A stretch of DNA of 6,092 nt, taken from the NCBI GenBank assembly GCA_030523805.1, contig JAUNHS010000001.1:9440-15531 (forward strand), in the 5' to 3' direction. Shown piece by piece: positions 1 through 5,458 of this stretch. The position numbers and the translations under genes were made by a program. Under the pieces are notes generated by a model. The model was not told where the DNA came from. It did no database searches and saw only the letters and a list, made by a program, of their open reading frames with translations. Each line of letters opens with the position of its first letter. The first letter of the stretch is position 1. The DNA is from Acinetobacter sp. (GTDB lineage: Bacteria > Pseudomonadota > Gammaproteobacteria > Pseudomonadales > Moraxellaceae).

Positions 1-215
1 GGCACTTTAATAGAGAAAAATTCCAATTCATCTTCATAATTGGCACTGGCAATAGAATAAGCACGCATTAAAGGTTTGCCATTCACTTCCAAACCAATCA
101 TCACAAATTGACCATTTTTAAAGCGTAATGCTGGGTCTCGTGTCGTTTTAAAGCTAAATAATGTATCATTCCAATGATGTACATGTGTAATACGTTCAAC
201 GTTAAAAGCTGCCAT
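1..215 (-). CDS. fpr: Ferredoxin--NADP(+) reductase, N-terminal part (cut by left edge)
   Basis: The minus strand reads open from an ATG at 215-213 to the window edge, giving 71 complete codons plus two bases of a proline codon. The protein begins MAAFNVERITHVHHWNDTLF and continues with the FAD-binding beta-barrel of the plant-type ferredoxin reductase family. RAYS at residues 51-54 is the RxYS motif that contacts the flavin, followed by SIAS and EFFSIKVP, as in Pseudomonas-type Fpr. The NADP-binding half lies outside the window. Fpr is a cytoplasmic FAD enzyme moving electrons between NADPH and ferredoxin or flavodoxin, linked to Fe-S assembly and oxidative stress. A modest GAGATG-like Shine-Dalgarno sits just upstream of the ATG. 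It is divergent from trmO. The identification is firm; the partial length is purely a window effect. Confidence 0.93.
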   Translation of the reverse strand, partial: MAAFNVERITHVHHWNDTLFSFKTTRDPALRFKNGQFVMIGLEVNGKPLMRAYSIASANYEDELEFFSIKV

Positions 216-316
216 AATTCATCTCTATACAATTAAATAAAAAAATATTTGCCTATTTTAAAACATTTTTAGACTTGATAAACTAATATCTTATGCAGTA
301 CTTATAAGAAAAACTG
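216..316. promoter_or_regulatory. Divergent fpr / trmO promoter spacer
   Basis: This very AT-rich spacer of 101 bp lies between two divergent starts, so it must hold both promoters unless trmO is read from elsewhere. On the minus strand TAAAAT (260-255) is a possible -10 for fpr, with only a weak -35-like TTATCA or TTTATC 15-16 bp upstream. On the plus strand TTGATA (275-280) is a possible -35 for trmO, but no good -10 stands 16-18 bp after it; TATCTT (287-292) is an alternative -10 with no clear -35. I see no obvious operator dyad. The individual boxes are guesses. Confidence 0.35.
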
Positions 317-1033
317 ATGATGATATCTGTATCCTTGCCCATTATTGCCCACATACACTCGCCATACCGTGAAAAATTTGGTATTCCACGCCAGCCCAAT
401 TTAGTGCAGGTGCAATCTCGCATTCGGCTGTGTCCGCCTTATGATACACTTCAAGCCTTGAAAGGCATACAAGAGTTTAGCCATTTATGGCTCATTTGGC
501 AATTTCATGAGAATAAAAATCAAACTCAACAGAACAAATTTCGTCCACAAATTCGCCCACCACGTTTAGGGGGCAATGAAAAAATTGGTGTATTTGCTAG
601 TCGCAGTATGTATCGCCCTGCACCGATTGGTTTATCTGTCGTCAAATTGGTAGATATTGAGCAAAATGCCCAAGGCGTATGGCTTGTGGTAGAAGATGCT
701 GATTTGCTTGATGGCACACCGATTTTAGACATCAAACCCTATCTTCACTATGCCGATGCCATTCAAGATGCCAAAAGTAGCTATGCTCAGCACGAACCAC
801 CACGTTTAAGCGTGATTTGGTCGCCACACGCAGAGCAGTTAAAACAAAATGCCTTGGCACAACAACTCGTTTCTGTACAGCATTTTACAGAGTTAGAGCA
901 AGTACTCAGTTTAGACCCACGCCCTGCTTACCAAAATGATACGCAACGCATTTACGCCATGAAATTTGCCAATCTTGATGTGAAATTTCGCATCGCACAG
1001 CAATTAGAAATTATTGATTTCACCATTGAATAA
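317..1033 (+). CDS. trmO (tsaA): tRNA (N6-threonylcarbamoyladenosine37-N6)-methyltransferase TrmO
   Basis: This 238-residue protein matches the TsaA/TrmO (YaeB) family, whose E. coli member is about 235 residues. TrmO is a SAM-dependent methyltransferase with a beta-barrel fold rather than a Rossmann fold; it methylates t6A at position 37 of certain threonine tRNAs to m6t6A, tuning decoding. Family hallmarks are visible in order: HSPYREKFGIPRQP near residues 14-27, FSHLWLIWQFH near 54-64, RPPRLGGN near 80-87, GVFASRSMYRPAPIGLS near 91-107, DLLDGTPILDIKPYL near 129-143 and the C-terminal DPRPAY. The start could be either of two adjacent ATGs (317 or 320); no strong Shine-Dalgarno separates them, only a weak AAGAA. 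Its TAA stop lies 3 bp from the stop of the convergent lipase gene. The assignment is by recognised motifs. Confidence 0.93.
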   Translation: MMISVSLPIIAHIHSPYREKFGIPRQPNLVQVQSRIRLCPPYDTLQALKGIQEFSHLWLIWQFHENKNQTQQNKFRPQIRPPRLGGNEKIGVFASRSMYRPAPIGLSVVKLVDIEQNAQGVWLVVEDADLLDGTPILDIKPYLHYADAIQDAKSSYAQHEPPRLSVIWSPHAEQLKQNALAQQLVSVQHFTELEQVLSLDPRPAYQNDTQRIYAMKFANLDVKFRIAQQLEIIDFTIE

Positions 1034-1053
1034 TATCTATGGTGCAGATTTTT
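1021..1053 (+). terminator. Possible weak terminator at the convergent gene junction
   Basis: A 6-bp inverted repeat, CACCAT (1021-1026) and ATGGTG (1039-1044), encloses a 12-nt loop containing the trmO stop codon and most of the lipase stop codon. Four bases later comes a run of five T on the plus strand (1049-1053). The stem is short and the loop long, so this would be a weak intrinsic terminator for trmO at best. The minus strand has no matching U-run. It is the only candidate near the junction. Confidence 0.25.
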
Positions 1054-2488
1054 GCAAAAATTCTAAAGCATGGCGAATGGTTTTTTCTATGCGTGCGTGG
1101 CATTCTATGGCTGAAATTTTAGACCATGTTGCTCGCTCGCCTTCTTTTTGCAATTTGATTAATAATTGGTCAGTTGGGTTTTGCAATAAATAGCGATAAT
1201 GCTGCAACTCATAGCGTGCAATAATATTCACATCACCATAATAATGCTGATCAAAAATACCGTAACCATGCTCTAACATTCTTTGCAACACAGGTAATCG
1301 TGTCGTACGTTCACGAGCAAAATCCATCATACTCAACGCCATACCTTTACCCTGACGGCGAATTACTCGCTCCGTCCAACTTAATACATCTTTGGCATAA
1401 CGCTGTCGGTCGCTTTGTAAAAATGGCACAATGTGCGGATTGACCTGACTGGCAATGGTATAATTAATATTATATAAACGTGCGATTTTTTCTCGTGGAA
1501 AGTCATGTCGCATACTGCCATCTACCCATTTGGTATCTGCCATATAAGGTGTATATTCGCCATCATAACGCTTACTGGTTAATCGCACAGGTGGATAAAT
1601 CATCGGCACAGCACACGATGCCAACACGGCACTCCATACCAACACATCTGGTGCAGTTTTCGCATTTAATACACGAGAATTTTGTGTCGGATCGTACGGA
1701 GCAACAGCAATATTAATGTCCAAACCCGAACGTTGATAGGCTTCAGCAAAAGTTACATCACCCAATAAATCTACCAAAAAATGCTTTAAATATTGCACAT
1801 CGGCAATGCCGCCCCCTTGCAATAATTCTTTCACTTTACGCAAACGCAAGGCTTGTGTGAATAAATATTCACCTGTAATCATAGCTTGAAATTCATCAAG
1901 CGAGCGTGTTCCTAAGGCGGCTGTGGTAATTGCCCCTGCACTTGAACCTGAAATTACATTTGGCAATAAATCATGGTCAATCAATGCCTTACACACACCT
2001 GTATGAAATAGCCCCAACGTTGAACCACCTGACAACATCAATGCAGGTTGTCCATACGCCTGTTGGCATTGTCGGAAAAATTCTAATTTTTCTTGGTGCG
2101 TAAAATCATCGCCTTGATAATGTGCAATTGCTTCCAAACTTGCACTCATTTCTTGTACATAAGTTTCAATGATGGTTTTTGTTCCCACAAATGTATGAGT
2201 AAATAGCATGGGATGTCCGATATTGGCAATATCATAACTTAAACCTTCAAACACCACAGGAATTAAGTTACGAATGCGTCGCTGTAAGCGGTAGCGTTGT
2301 AATAATTGTAAACGATGTGAAATAAGTTTGGCATCAAAATAAGGCGAACTATTATCCGATTTCCATGCTTGCTGCTCGGTCAGCTGATCTAATTTTAAGG
2401 CGATTTTTTGCCACTCTGCATAAGATTGGCTTTCTTTTAATTGCTGTTTTAACTGTTGAATGTTTTTTCGTTGATGGAGCATATTCAT
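1037..2488 (-). CDS. DUF3336 domain-containing patatin-like phospholipase / acylglycerol lipase
   Basis: This 483-residue protein has the DUF3336 plus patatin arrangement. DUF3336 spans about residues 5-145 and includes the conserved GHPMLFTHTFVGTK stretch near 91-104. The patatin domain follows: oxyanion-hole loop LSGGSTLGLFHTG (152-164), nucleophile elbow GSSAG (181-185, Ser183) and catalytic aspartate in WVDGS (Asp323). The Ser-Asp dyad is intact, so an active serine hydrolase is expected. The GGS form of the oxyanion loop, rather than GGG, also occurs in DUF3336 relatives such as yeast Tgl and plant SDP1 triacylglycerol lipases. I see no signal peptide, membrane span or beta-barrel, so it is probably cytoplasmic or lipid-droplet/membrane peripheral. 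Substrate is not readable here; stored triacylglycerol or phospholipid are both possible. The first ATG (2488) fits an AGG about 10 nt upstream better than the second (2482). Confidence 0.9.
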   Translation of the reverse strand: MNMLHQRKNIQQLKQQLKESQSYAEWQKIALKLDQLTEQQAWKSDNSSPYFDAKLISHRLQLLQRYRLQRRIRNLIPVVFEGLSYDIANIGHPMLFTHTFVGTKTIIETYVQEMSASLEAIAHYQGDDFTHQEKLEFFRQCQQAYGQPALMLSGGSTLGLFHTGVCKALIDHDLLPNVISGSSAGAITTAALGTRSLDEFQAMITGEYLFTQALRLRKVKELLQGGGIADVQYLKHFLVDLLGDVTFAEAYQRSGLDINIAVAPYDPTQNSRVLNAKTAPDVLVWSAVLASCAVPMIYPPVRLTSKRYDGEYTPYMADTKWVDGSMRHDFPREKIARLYNINYTIASQVNPHIVPFLQSDRQRYAKDVLSWTERVIRRQGKGMALSMMDFARERTTRLPVLQRMLEHGYGIFDQHYYGDVNIIARYELQHYRYLLQNPTDQLLIKLQKEGERATWSKISAIECHARIEKTIRHALEFLQKSAP

Positions 2489-2515
2489 GTGGATTCAACC
2501 TAATTGGTATGATGT

Positions 2516-2570
2516 ACAATAAAATGTTGCTGAGTTCTATCGTCAATCTTTAGACTGATGATTTTATTGT
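2516..2570. repeat. 10-bp perfect inverted repeat over the lipase promoter
   Basis: ACAATAAAAT at 2516-2525 is the exact reverse complement of ATTTTATTGT at 2561-2570, with 35 bp between. The left arm covers the proposed -10 of the lipase promoter and the right arm lies just upstream of its -35. This placement would suit a repressor or DNA-looping site. The arms are AT-rich, so chance is a real alternative. Confidence 0.4.
2518..2546 (-). promoter_or_regulatory. Candidate promoter for the patatin lipase gene
   Basis: On the minus strand TTGACG (2546-2541, five of six to consensus) is followed after 17 bp by TTTATT (2523-2518, four of six). Transcription would start near 2511, giving a leader of about 23 nt before the ATG at 2488. 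Spacing and position are both suitable; this is sequence matching only. Confidence 0.45.
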
Positions 2571-2623
2571 GCTAGTGTTTGCCGTGTAAATCAAGTGTTA
2601 TCATCATGGGATTGTACTTTTTT

Positions 2624-2700
2624 CTTATCAAAGCATTTCAATGGGTCATCTCTCGTTTTTCCAAGTATTCATCAAAAAGCGTTTGAAATGACTTGATACG
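2624..2700. repeat. Imperfect 18-bp inverted repeat
   Basis: The arm at 2624-2641 (CTTATCAAAGCATTTCAA) and the reverse complement of 2683-2700 (CGTATCAAGTCATTTCAA) agree at 15 of 18 positions, with 41 bp between the arms. The inner 8 bp, CATTTCAA/TTGAAATG, are perfect. Transcribed from either strand, the arms could pair as a long hairpin. No U-run follows on either strand, so it does not look like a terminator. No second copy of the whole element is seen in this window. Confidence 0.5.
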
Positions 2701-2718
2701 ATTTGATTGATTTTGCAT
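2638..2718 (-). CDS. Possible small ORF of 26 codons, unknown function
   Basis: On the minus strand an ATG at 2718-2716 opens a 26-residue frame ending in TGA at 2640-2638. It starts MQNQSNRIKSFQTLFDEYL and ends EKREMTH. The composition (charged, with an amphipathic FQTLFDEYLEKRE stretch) is more protein-like than most random AT-rich frames. The upstream frame is open back to a TAG seven codons earlier. A perfect extended -10 (2773-2765) lies about 50 bp upstream on the same strand. No convincing Shine-Dalgarno is present, and the frame shares its sequence with the inverted repeat at 2624-2700. I recognise no family. It could be a leader peptide, a gene remnant or chance. Confidence 0.22.
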   Translation of the reverse strand: MQNQSNRIKSFQTLFDEYLEKREMTH

Positions 2719-2739
2719 AGATTTATCTACTTTAAGCTA

Positions 2740-2769
2740 TTGAAAAAAATCCTAATTTTAGCGTATTAT
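2740..2769 (+). promoter_or_regulatory. Candidate cca promoter
   Basis: TTGAAA (2740-2745) and TATTAT (2764-2769) each match the sigma-70 consensus at five of six positions, with an 18-bp spacer. Transcription would start near 2776, giving a leader of about 84 nt before the cca ATG at 2860. This is the best plus-strand promoter match in the gap and would drive cca-rsmD. Confidence 0.5.
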
Positions 2770-2773
2770 AGCA
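2765..2773 (-). promoter_or_regulatory. Perfect extended -10 on the minus strand, overlapping the cca -10
   Basis: Read on the minus strand these nine bases are TGCTATAAT, an exact TGn plus TATAAT extended -10. The hexamer shares five bases with the proposed cca -10 on the other strand, so one symmetric element could serve two start sites. No good -35 lies 17 bp upstream, but extended -10 promoters often do without one. A transcript from near 2758 would run through the small ORF and inverted repeat toward the lipase gene. Confidence 0.45.
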
Positions 2774-2847
2774 AGCAGATTTATTTGTATATTTTACTCA
2801 AGTGATAGTGTCATTCATCATTTAATATTATTGCATCATGGGGTTGA

Positions 2848-2853
2848 AAGGTG
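2848..2853 (+). promoter_or_regulatory. Strong Shine-Dalgarno that fixes the cca start
   Basis: AAGGTG, within AAAGGTGG, sits six bases before the ATG at 2860. That spacing is ideal and argues for ATG 2860 over the in-frame GTG at 2851, which overlaps this motif. The GTG has its own weaker GGGG (2840-2843) seven bases upstream, so it is not fully excluded. Confidence 0.7.
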
Positions 2854-2859
2854 GCTGAA

Positions 2860-4167
2860 ATGAACGTGTATTTAGTTGGTGGTGCTGTACGAGACCAACT
2901 GTTACAGCACCCTTTTCATGAGCGTGATTATGTGGTGGTTGGGGCGACTGCACAGCAATTATTAGACTTGGGCTACCAAGCGGTAGGCAAAGATTTTCCT
3001 GTTTTTTTACACCCACAAACTAAAGAAGAATACGCCCTTGCTCGTACTGAACGTAAATCTGGGCAAGGCTATCATGGTTTTGAATGTTTTGCATCGCCCG
3101 ATGTTACGCTGGAGCAAGATTTACAGCGTCGTGATTTAACCATAAATGCCATGGCAATGGACGAACATGGCAACATTATAGACCCTTATGGTGGGCAACA
3201 GGATTTAGCCAATAAAATCTTACGCCATGTTTCCAATGCTTTTGTGGAAGACCCTTTGCGTGTGTTGCGTGTGGCTCGTTTTGCTGCACGTTATGCCCCT
3301 TATGGTTTCCAAGTGGCCACTGAAACCTTGGCTTTAATGCAGCAATTAGCAGAATCTGGTGAGTTATCACATCTCACAGCAGAGCGTGTATGGAAAGAAA
3401 CAAGCCGTGCTTTAATGGAAGATCATGCCGATGTGTATTTTAGCGTTTTGCGTGAATGTGGTGCGTTAAAAGTTTTATTCCCTGAAATTGATGCTTTGTT
3501 TGGCGTTCCACAGCGTCCACAATATCACCCTGAAATTGATTGTGGCGTGCATACGTTGATGTCTTTACGCCAAGCCTGTCGTCAAAATTATTCGCTAGAT
3601 GTTCGCTTTGCTGCTTTAACGCATGATTTAGGCAAAGCCTTAACCCCTGCAGATATTTTACCCAAGCACACTTTACATGAAGAACGTGGCGTGCCTGTGG
3701 TGGAAGGCTTGTGCAAACGCTTAAAAGTACCCAGCCAAATTCAAAAAACGGCTCTTGTGGTGTGTAAAGAGCATTTAAAATGCCATCAAATTACCCATTT
3801 AAAAGCAGGTACATTGTGGCGATTATTGCAACGTTTAGACGTATTGCGTAATCCTGAACGTGTAGAGCATTTTGTACAAACCTGTGAATGCGATGCTCGT
3901 GGGCGTTTAGGTTTTGAAGATAGAGCCTATCCACAAGCGGACTATGTACGTCAAGCGATGGAGATTGTGCGAAAAATTAAAGCCAATCATTTGCCGAGCC
4001 ATATTCAAGGTGCAGATATTGGCGAAGCACTCATTCAAAAGCGGATTGATGCACTTGCCGAATTTAAACAGCAATATTTAGCTGAGCAAGCTGCATTGGC
4101 AAGCCAAGACGCTCATCAGCCACCCAACAGCACAATTAATCCCACTCAAGGAACACAACCTGCATGA
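2860..4167 (+). CDS. cca: CCA tRNA nucleotidyltransferase (multifunctional Cca with HD domain)
   Basis: From ATG 2860 the product is 435 residues, beginning MNVYLVGGAVRD like E. coli Cca (MKIYLVGGAVRD, 412 residues). A class II nucleotidyltransferase head comes first: GGAVRD (7-12), the catalytic carboxylate pair in HERDYVVVG (Glu21 and Asp23), DFPVFLHP and EEYALARTERKSG (57-68), RRDLTINAMA (90-99) and EDPLRVLRVARFAARY (130-145). An HD domain follows with HDLGK (His255-Asp256) and a further conserved His273. In E. coli this domain adds phosphodiesterase and phosphatase activity. The enzyme adds or repairs the 3' CCA of tRNA in the cytoplasm. Two oddities are the first catalytic residue, Glu rather than the Asp of E. 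coli, and a low-complexity tail of about 25 residues rich in Ala, Gln, Pro and Thr. The stop overlaps rsmD. Confidence 0.95.
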   Translation: MNVYLVGGAVRDQLLQHPFHERDYVVVGATAQQLLDLGYQAVGKDFPVFLHPQTKEEYALARTERKSGQGYHGFECFASPDVTLEQDLQRRDLTINAMAMDEHGNIIDPYGGQQDLANKILRHVSNAFVEDPLRVLRVARFAARYAPYGFQVATETLALMQQLAESGELSHLTAERVWKETSRALMEDHADVYFSVLRECGALKVLFPEIDALFGVPQRPQYHPEIDCGVHTLMSLRQACRQNYSLDVRFAALTHDLGKALTPADILPKHTLHEERGVPVVEGLCKRLKVPSQIQKTALVVCKEHLKCHQITHLKAGTLWRLLQRLDVLRNPERVEHFVQTCECDARGRLGFEDRAYPQADYVRQAMEIVRKIKANHLPSHIQGADIGEALIQKRIDALAEFKQQYLAEQAALASQDAHQPPNSTINPTQGTQPA

Positions 4168-4730
4168 ATAATCAATTACGCATCATTGCAGGACAATGGA
4201 AACGTCGTCAATTAGATTTTGCATCAATTGACGGCTTACGCCCTACGCCAGACCGTGTGCGAGAAACCTTATTTAACTGGCTGATGTGGGAAATCCAAGG
4301 AGCAAAGGTGCTTGATGTATGTGCTGGCTCTGGAGCATTGGCATTTGAAGCACTGTCTCGTGGTGCAAGTCATGTGTCTATGATTGAGCCAAATGCACAG
4401 CAAGTGGCGTATTTAAAGAAAAATTTGCAATTACTCAAAGTAGAAAATGCACAATTATATGCAGACACAGCACAAAAAACGCTCAGTAAATTACCCAAAC
4501 AGCATTTTGATGTAGTTTTTTTAGATCCACCTTATAGCCTAAATTTATGGCAAACGCTTGCACAACAGATTCAACCTTTACTTAAAAATCATGCCTTGAT
4601 TTATGTAGAAGCCGACCGAGCATTCACGCAACTTGCTTTACCAAGTGAATGGCAACTCATCAAAGAAACCAAAGCAGGCAAAGTATTTGCAGGTTTGTTT
4701 AAAAATTTAGATACATCGGTTGAATGTTAA
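4164..4730 (+). CDS. rsmD: 16S rRNA (guanine(966)-N(2))-methyltransferase RsmD
   Basis: This 188-residue protein is a near full-length RsmD (E. coli about 198). It uses SAM to methylate N2 of G966 in 16S rRNA of the assembling small subunit. Visible motifs are the N-terminal IIAGQWKRRQL (7-17), RPTPDRVRETLFNWL (26-40) typical of the family, the SAM-binding loop LDVCAGSGALAFEALSRG (50-67) of a Rossmann-fold methyltransferase, and the catalytic DPPY (121-124) of N-directed methylation. The ATG shares four bases with the cca stop (ATGA), so translational coupling is likely. An AAGGAA inside the end of cca (4148-4153) stands 10 nt upstream as Shine-Dalgarno. It is followed after 28 bp by a strong terminator, so cca-rsmD looks like a complete two-gene operon. 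Confidence 0.95.
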   Translation: MNNQLRIIAGQWKRRQLDFASIDGLRPTPDRVRETLFNWLMWEIQGAKVLDVCAGSGALAFEALSRGASHVSMIEPNAQQVAYLKKNLQLLKVENAQLYADTAQKTLSKLPKQHFDVVFLDPPYSLNLWQTLAQQIQPLLKNHALIYVEADRAFTQLALPSEWQLIKETKAGKVFAGLFKNLDTSVEC

Positions 4731-4758
4731 TCATCATTGTTCTTGTAAAAAGCATATA

Positions 4759-4786
4759 AAAAAGGGCAAAATGATTTGCCCTTTTT
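4759..4786. terminator. Bidirectional intrinsic terminator between rsmD and nfuA
   Basis: A perfect 12-bp stem pairs AAAAAGGGCAAA (4759-4770) with TTTGCCCTTTTT (4775-4786) around the 4-nt loop ATGA. The GC core is GGGC/GCCC and each arm ends in a run of T when read on its own strand: five T on plus and six on minus. It therefore can stop rsmD transcription on the plus strand and nfuA transcription on the minus strand. Confidence 0.92.
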
Positions 4787-4805
4787 ATCTTAATTGCAGC
4801 AGCTA

Positions 4806-5429
4806 TTATTTAAAATACGCCCCTTCCGATTGACTATGGTCTGTTTGGTCAATCACGTGTTGCAACTCTGGAATATGCTCTTTCAATGTCGTTTCTACAC
4901 CTTGCTTTAAGGTAACATCAATCGCTGAGCAACCTTGGCAACCACCACCAAATTTTAACACGGCAGTTAAACCATGCTGAGCATCATCACGCACTTCTAC
5001 CAGCATACAGCTACCACCATGCCCTGCCAATCCTGGATTGATTTCCGCTTGTAGCACATAAGTAATACGCTCTTCTATAGACGCATCTGGCCCGACACGT
5101 GGCACTTTAGAATTTGGTGCTCGGAAAGTGAGCTGACCACCAAAACGGTCTTTATTATAATCAATCACTGCATCTAATAAATACGGGATAGACGGTGTAT
5201 CAATATAAGCAACAAAATCAGCATATTCTTGTTTATAATCACTTTCCACCACTTCATCTGGCGTGCTATATGCCATACAGCACTCTGCTCGTGGCGTACC
5301 TGCACTTTCTACAAAAATACGCACACCAATACCAGGGCTATTTTGCTTTGCCAAAAGGTCTCTTAAATACTCTTGAGCCGATGGAGTAATCAATAAATTA
5401 GGAATATTTTTTTCGTCAGTTTGCGACAT
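4806..5429 (-). CDS. nfuA: Fe-S biogenesis protein NfuA
   Basis: This 207-residue protein is a two-domain NfuA (E. coli 191). The N-terminal part (about 11-105) is the degenerate A-type scaffold-like domain, with VRIFVESAGTPRAEC, YIDTPSIPYLLDAVIDY and GQLTFRAPN. The C-terminal part (about 115-195) is the Nfu domain, with INPGLAGHGG (130-139) and the cluster-binding CxxC in FGGGCQGCSAIDVTLKQG (Cys164 and Cys167). NfuA homodimers bridge a 4Fe-4S cluster through this CxxC and deliver it to apo-proteins, especially under iron limitation or oxidative stress. Additional cysteines at 50, 51 and 141 have no role I can assign. The start is supported by AGGA/GAGGA eight nucleotides upstream (5441-5438). 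The first ten residues are an extension relative to E. coli. It is divergent from a rhomboid gene and convergent with rsmD. Confidence 0.96.
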   Translation of the reverse strand: MSQTDEKNIPNLLITPSAQEYLRDLLAKQNSPGIGVRIFVESAGTPRAECCMAYSTPDEVVESDYKQEYADFVAYIDTPSIPYLLDAVIDYNKDRFGGQLTFRAPNSKVPRVGPDASIEERITYVLQAEINPGLAGHGGSCMLVEVRDDAQHGLTAVLKFGGGCQGCSAIDVTLKQGVETTLKEHIPELQHVIDQTDHSQSEGAYFK

Positions 5430-5458
5430 AAGGGGAATCCTCTGTTAATCTTCGCTCT

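Larger units (their letters stand above)
2489..2859. other. Gene-poor gap of about 370 bp between divergent lipase and cca genes
   Basis: No long ORF is present. The gap holds a promoter-like pair for the lipase (2518-2546, minus), a 10-bp inverted repeat (2516-2570), an imperfect 18-bp inverted repeat (2624-2700), a possible 26-codon minus-strand ORF (2638-2718), a promoter-like pair for cca (2740-2769, plus) whose -10 is also a good extended -10 on the minus strand (2765-2773), and an 80-90 nt cca leader. It is longer and more structured than the other spacers in the window. I recognise no riboswitch, tRNA or known small RNA in it. Confidence 0.7.

Noticed and set aside
479..492. AGCCAT-TT-ATGGCT hairpin inside trmO
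   Set aside because: It is a short palindrome in the conserved FSHLWLIW coding stretch and is explained by codon choice; it has no U-run or partner site.
2365..2553. Plus-strand 62-codon frame and the matching minus-strand frame at 2352-2546 across the lipase start
   Set aside because: Both lie mostly inside the lipase N-terminal coding region in other frames, have no family resemblance and lack credible ribosome sites.
2602..2842. Nine-base direct repeat CATCATGGG at 2602-2610 and 2834-2842
   Set aside because: It is short, only two copies are present and nothing marks a mobile element or attachment site between them. Chance is enough.
4731..4805. A small gene between rsmD and nfuA
   Set aside because: The 75-bp spacer is fully accounted for by the bidirectional terminator and short flanks.
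5431..5443. Near-palindrome AGGGGAATCCTCT just upstream of the nfuA ATG
   Set aside because: It contains the nfuA Shine-Dalgarno, is only 13 bp with one mismatch pair, and its position is explained by the ribosome site.
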